Positions 5,434 through 6,390 of a stretch of 6,390 nt of DNA are shown in pieces. The position numbers and the translations under genes were made by a program. Position 1 is the stretch's first letter; each line of letters opens with the position of its first letter. The notes under the pieces were generated by a model that made no database searches, was not told where the DNA came from, and saw only the letters and a program-made list of their open reading frames with translations. Source of the DNA: UBA7672 sp964550535 (GTDB lineage Bacteria > Pseudomonadota > Alphaproteobacteria > Caulobacterales > Hyphomonadaceae); the NCBI GenBank assembly GCA_964550535.1, contig CAZJZQ010000156.1:1-6390 (forward strand). Direction: 5' to 3'.

Positions 5434-6191
5434 GCGGGACTGTCGCCTCCATCTACCGCCATCCGGTGAAAGGGCTGACGCCTGAGTTGCTGGAGGGGGT
5501 GGAACTGGAGGCGGGGCAGTATTTTCCGATGGACCGGAAGTGGGCGGTGGAGGCGGGGCCTTCGGGCTTTGATCCTGCCGCGCCGGGGCACATCTCGAAG
5601 ATGAAGTTCACTGTGCTGGCGCGCTTTCCGCAGCTTGCGAAGCTGAAGACGCACCTGCGCGGCGAGGGCGGGGTGTTTCATATCGGCGATGCGTCGGGCT
5701 TTGGCGTGGATGCTCCGCTGGAGACGGCGGAAGGGCGCGAGGGACTGGCGAACTTCCTTCAGGCGTGGCTGGGCGAAGATGCGCCGGGGAAGCTGCGCGT
5801 GGTGTCTGCCGAGGGTCACCGCTTCATGGATCATCCCCTGGGGCATGTGTCGCTGATCAATCTGGCGAGCGTGCGGGCGTTTGCGAAAGCCATCGGGCGG
5901 GAGGTCGATCCGCTGCGTTTCCGCGCCAATCTGTATGTCGATGGGGTGGCGCCGTGGGCGGAGGATGGGCTTGCGCCGGGCGCGCAGGTTGAGGCGGGGG
6001 ATGCGTTGCTGACGTGCTTCAAGCCGATCGTGCGCTGCATCGCGACGCATACCGGTCCGGATACGGGCGAGCGCGATATCGATGTCGTGCCGCTGCTGCG
6101 CGAGCATTTCGGGCGCGACACGTTGGGGGTTTATCTGCACGTCGCGCGCGGCGGGCGGGTTGCAGCGGGAGATGCGGCGCGGTTGGCGTGA
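5430..6191 (+). CDS. MOSC domain protein (molybdenum cofactor-binding fold)
   Basis: The 253-residue product has an N-terminal MOSC beta-barrel domain beginning with IYRHPVKGLTPELL (8-21) and DRKWAV (35-40). A MOSC domain follows, with GHVSLINLASVRAFAKAIG, RFRANLYVDG (163-172) and TCFKPIVRCIATHTGPDTGERD. Cys203 in the R-C-I-A-T segment is at the position of the conserved cysteine that binds molybdenum in mARC/YcbX-type MOSC proteins; Cys196 is a second nearby cysteine. Relatives reduce N-hydroxylated compounds using a sulphurated molybdenum cofactor. This member lacks the C-terminal ferredoxin domain of YcbX, so a separate electron donor would be needed. The enzyme reaction is inferred. The GTG start at 5430 overlaps the prfA TGA stop (GTGA) and has GGAAG about seven bases upstream, inside prfA, consistent with translational coupling. 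Confidence 0.92.
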   Translation: MSGTVASIYRHPVKGLTPELLEGVELEAGQYFPMDRKWAVEAGPSGFDPAAPGHISKMKFTVLARFPQLAKLKTHLRGEGGVFHIGDASGFGVDAPLETAEGREGLANFLQAWLGEDAPGKLRVVSAEGHRFMDHPLGHVSLINLASVRAFAKAIGREVDPLRFRANLYVDGVAPWAEDGLAPGAQVEAGDALLTCFKPIVRCIATHTGPDTGERDIDVVPLLREHFGRDTLGVYLHVARGGRVAAGDAARLA

Positions 6192-6214
6192 TCTGCCCGC
6201 CTGCGCTTTGCGTC

Positions 6215-6301
6215 CTTCGTGGACCTTTGTGTCTTGGGGTTTGTCTTTGCTGCTGATGAAGAAGAACACCAAGGCGCGAAGGTGAGCACAAAGACACGAA
6301 G
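6215..6301. repeat. Imperfect long inverted repeat in the final intergenic region
   Basis: CCTTTGTGTCTTGG (6224-6237) pairs with CCAAGGCGCGAAGG (6269-6282) over 14 positions; the three mismatches would be G-U pairs in a plus-strand transcript. An outer pair CTTCGTG (6215-6221) and CACGAAG (6295-6301) extends the structure past an 11-base bulge. The wording CACAAAGACACGAAG resembles a dispersed intergenic repeat seen in many bacterial genomes (from memory, not searched). It lies 23 bases after the MOSC stop. No T-run terminates it, and there is no transposase. Confidence 0.5.
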
Positions 6302-6390
6302 ATAGAAGCGGGTGCGATTTCTCTTTCACACGGACTTTGAGCCCTGCGGGATGCTGCCATGTTTTAGCTCCGGGCATGAGGGAGCGGGGC
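6302..6390. other. Intergenic tail with no recognised gene
   Basis: No open frame here has a convincing start, codon bias or family match. Only a short GCTCC/GGAGC pair (6367-6371 with 6381-6385) is visible. The next gene presumably lies beyond the window. Confidence 0.5.

Noticed and set aside
5307..6377. A 356-codon minus-strand frame across the MOSC gene and the tail
   Set aside because: It is antisense to the MOSC gene, has low-complexity Arg/His/Pro composition, and has no convincing start signal.

Overview
The window is GC-rich DNA, densely packed with genes that keep a strong G/C bias at third codon positions. Protein types and gene styles point to an alphaproteobacterium, possibly of the Hyphomonas/Caulobacter side of the class. 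Evidence for this is the short HNH protein with an N-terminal 'LVLNADFRPLSYYPLSLW' block, the Caulobacter-like promoter elements, and the CCGGCGAAAGCCGG intergenic repeats. The class-level call is fairly firm; the family-level call is a guess.

Layout from left to right. The minus strand carries the first 327 codons of carA (small subunit of carbamoyl-phosphate synthetase), cut by the window edge. It has its own likely promoter and a nested inverted repeat just upstream of it. Also on the minus strand, upstream of carA, is a 57-residue charged, helical small protein with a very good ribosome binding site. Divergent from it, on the plus strand, are a short AlkA-type DNA glycosylase (about 1379-2041) and an HNH endonuclease-fold protein (2244-2807). 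A gene on the minus strand (3045-3611), encoding a lipoprotein with an NTF2-like domain, converges on the HNH gene. The gap between those two stop codons is filled by a 224-bp composite element: 13-bp outer inverted repeats and two inverted 8-bp-stem hairpins with GAAA loops. Divergent from the lipoprotein is a four-helix MAPEG-family membrane protein (3786-4226). It is followed by prfA (release factor 1, 4354-5433) and, overlapping the prfA stop by 4 bases, a MOSC-domain protein (5430-6191). The last 200 bases hold a second, different imperfect inverted repeat and no convincing gene.

How the genes fit together: this is mostly housekeeping chromosome (pyrimidine/arginine synthesis, base-excision repair, translation termination), not an accessory island. 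The only clear co-transcribed pair is prfA-MOSC. I found no defence system, prophage, CRISPR array, RNA gene or intact transposon, and no strong evidence for an undescribed multi-gene system. The points most worth a second look are the composite inverted-repeat element at 2822-3045, the unannotated 57-aa protein, the MOSC gene in the slot next to prfA where prmC often sits, and the nested inverted repeat in front of carA.
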